A stretch of DNA of 64,000 bases from Williamsia faeni (lineage in GTDB: Bacteria > Actinomycetota > Actinomycetes > Mycobacteriales > Mycobacteriaceae). This document shows, one piece after another, positions 63,076 through 64,000 of the stretch (the stretch's first letter is position 1; each line of letters begins with the position of its first letter). The stretch lies in assembly GCA_003202005.1 (NCBI GenBank), contig QJJF01000001.1:279099-343098 (forward strand). Reading direction: 5' to 3'. The position numbers and the translations under genes are program-made. The notes beneath the pieces were generated by a model. The model saw nothing but the letters and a program-made list of their open reading frames with translations, did no database searches and was not told where the DNA came from.

Positions 63076-63824
63076 ACGCCCACCGACCTCTTGTTCGATC
63101 GCGTCCGGGGCCCCTGAGCCCGGCCGCGCTGCAACTCATTTGGTTGCGCCACTTCACTTTCGGCATTTTGCTGACGCGCCGCATTGAACGCCATCACCTG
63201 TAGTTCGAGGGCCAGATCAACCGGACGCACGAACACGTGCTCGGGAACCTGCGGGGTGACGGCGGTGAAGTTCAGGATCTGCTGCACCCCGGCAGCCACA
63301 AACGCGTCACAGGTGACCTGGGCGTCGGCATCCGCGGTGGCGAGCACCGCGATCTTGACGCCGTGTTCCACACAGATCTGGGCGATCTCTCCGAGGTCGC
63401 CGACCACCATCTCACTCTCGTTGCCCGCGACCTTGGTCCCGACCAGTTCGGGATCGGCGTCAACGAGCGCGACGATCTTGATACCGCGGCGGTCGAACCC
63501 GGCGCGGCTGACCAGCGCCCGGCCGAGATGTCCGGCGCCGGCGAGCACCACGTTGTGGTTGTGCTCGACGCCAAGGGTCAGTGCGATCCGCGCGATCAGG
63601 CGGCTCACGTCGTAACCCACACCGCGCACGCCGCTCGATCCCACGTGGGAGAGGTCTTTGCGAAGGATTGCGGGGTTCACGCCGGCCGCGGCCGCGAGCT
63701 GGTTCGACGAGACGACGAGGTCGCCGCTTTCGCTGATCGAGCGCAGGACGTGCAGATAGGTGGCCAGCCGGGCCACCGAGGCACCCGGAATGTCGGGCTG
63801 CCCCAACGTGGGACTTTTTGCCAT
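63072..63824 (-). CDS. rex: Redox-sensing transcriptional repressor Rex
   Basis: 250 residues from ATG 63824. N-terminal winged helix ([37 protein letters not shown]) and Rossmann domain with [19 protein letters not shown] binding releases the repressor from DNA. A perfect Rex operator lies 114 nt upstream, so the rex-hemACDB operon is autoregulated by the NADH/NAD+ ratio, as known in Streptomyces. An Arg-rich tail ([16 protein letters not shown]) extends the C-terminus. Confidence 0.95.
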   Translation of the reverse strand: MAKSPTLGQPDIPGASVARLATYLHVLRSISESGDLVVSSNQLAAAAGVNPAILRKDLSHVGSSGVRGVGYDVSRLIARIALTLGVEHNHNVVLAGAGHLGRALVSRAGFDRRGIKIVALVDADPELVGTKVAGNESEMVVGDLGEIAQICVEHGVKIAVLATADADAQVTCDAFVAAGVQQILNFTAVTPQVPEHVFVRPVDLALELQVMAFNAARQQNAESEVAQPNELQRGRAQGPRTRSNKRSVGV

Positions 63825-63897
63825 GCCGACCGTCTTTCTGATCTGGGCTGCGTTGTTCGGGGCATCACGGACCGATGGCCGGCCCCCGAACACCTTC

Positions 63898-63915
63898 GGT
63901 TACGCGAACGTAACC
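63898..63915. promoter_or_regulatory. Inverted repeat between Rex operator and rex
   Basis: GGTTACG-CGAA-CGTAACC: perfect 7-bp arms with a 4-nt spacer, in the leader 74 nt before the rex start. It may be a small RNA hairpin or a second operator. Confidence 0.5.
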
Positions 63916-63937
63916 ACTCGACGGTCCACGGTACCGC

Positions 63938-63955
63938 TTGTGAATCGATTCACAA
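63938..63955. promoter_or_regulatory. Rex operator (ROP)
   Basis: TTGTGAATCGATTCACAA is an 18-bp perfect palindrome and an exact match to the actinobacterial Rex consensus TTGTGAANNNNTTCACAA. It lies upstream of rex-hemACDB on the minus strand, so Rex represses its own operon when NADH is low. Confidence 0.93.
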
Positions 63956-63984
63956 ACTTGGCTCCCGGAATTCTGTCCACAAGT

Positions 63985-64000
63985 CTGGACTACTGTCCAG
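63985..64000. promoter_or_regulatory. Inverted repeat at the window edge
   Basis: CTGGAC-TACT-GTCCAG, perfect 6-bp arms. It lies upstream of the Rex operator on the rex promoter side and continues to the window end, so its context is unknown. Together with TTCTGTCCAC at 63971 it may be a site for another regulator. Confidence 0.4.

Overview
The window is high-GC actinobacterial DNA from a mycolate-containing member of the Mycobacteriales. I infer Gordonia or a close relative from the antigen-85-like esterase, the F420-type LLM oxidoreductase, the EspR-like regulator and gene order. Much of it keeps the order known around Rv0509-Rv0548c of Mycobacterium tuberculosis: rex-hemA-hemC-hemD-hemB, hemL, phosphatase, thioredoxin, ccdA-resB-ccsA, menA, menE, DUF3349, pitA and menB. 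No rRNA, tRNA, CRISPR array, recognisable transposase or prophage was seen.

Layout, left to right. 1-489 is the 3' end of a polyprenyl-phosphate sugar transferase. 869-4074 is a signalling block: a LuxR-type response regulator, an atypical histidine kinase, a membrane protein with a decayed kinase domain, and a stand-alone LuxR HTH protein. A paralogous regulator lacking the phosphoacceptor Asp lies at 16070. 4353-7592 holds a P450 and two crotonase-family enzymes. 8780-15480 is menaquinone and phosphate territory (menB, pitA, two small genes, menE), with an esterase and an LLM enzyme between. 18006-23060 is a DrrAB-like exporter convergent with a very large AfsR/SARP-type regulator. Then come menA, an autoregulated-looking HTH/Clp_N pair, a MacB/FtsX-type ABC system with a cysteine desulfhydrase-like enzyme, a BldC-like and an EspR-like regulator, cytochrome c maturation genes and hemL. 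39933-48899 is a polyamine/GABA catabolic cluster under a PucR regulator. 49039-53542 is a cytosine uptake and deamination cluster under a second PucR regulator. The right end is an acyl-CoA oxidase-like enzyme, small membrane proteins, and the rex-hemACDB operon behind a perfect Rex operator.

The most unusual feature is a set of fixed-length imperfect palindromes: family A, 67 nt, four copies; family B, 58 nt, two copies; family C, 51 nt, two copies. A and C are built alike, with the same kind of 29-nt asymmetric core inside 19-nt or 11-nt arms, and their paired positions change together. Two genes in the window encode AbiEi-like/DUF559 proteins with a PD-(D/E)xK (Vsr-like) nuclease domain. 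Each is bracketed by a direct pair of one palindrome family: B around 16864-17778 and A around 25342-26223. This is reminiscent of REP/RAYT systems but with a different protein, and is the best candidate here for an undescribed system.
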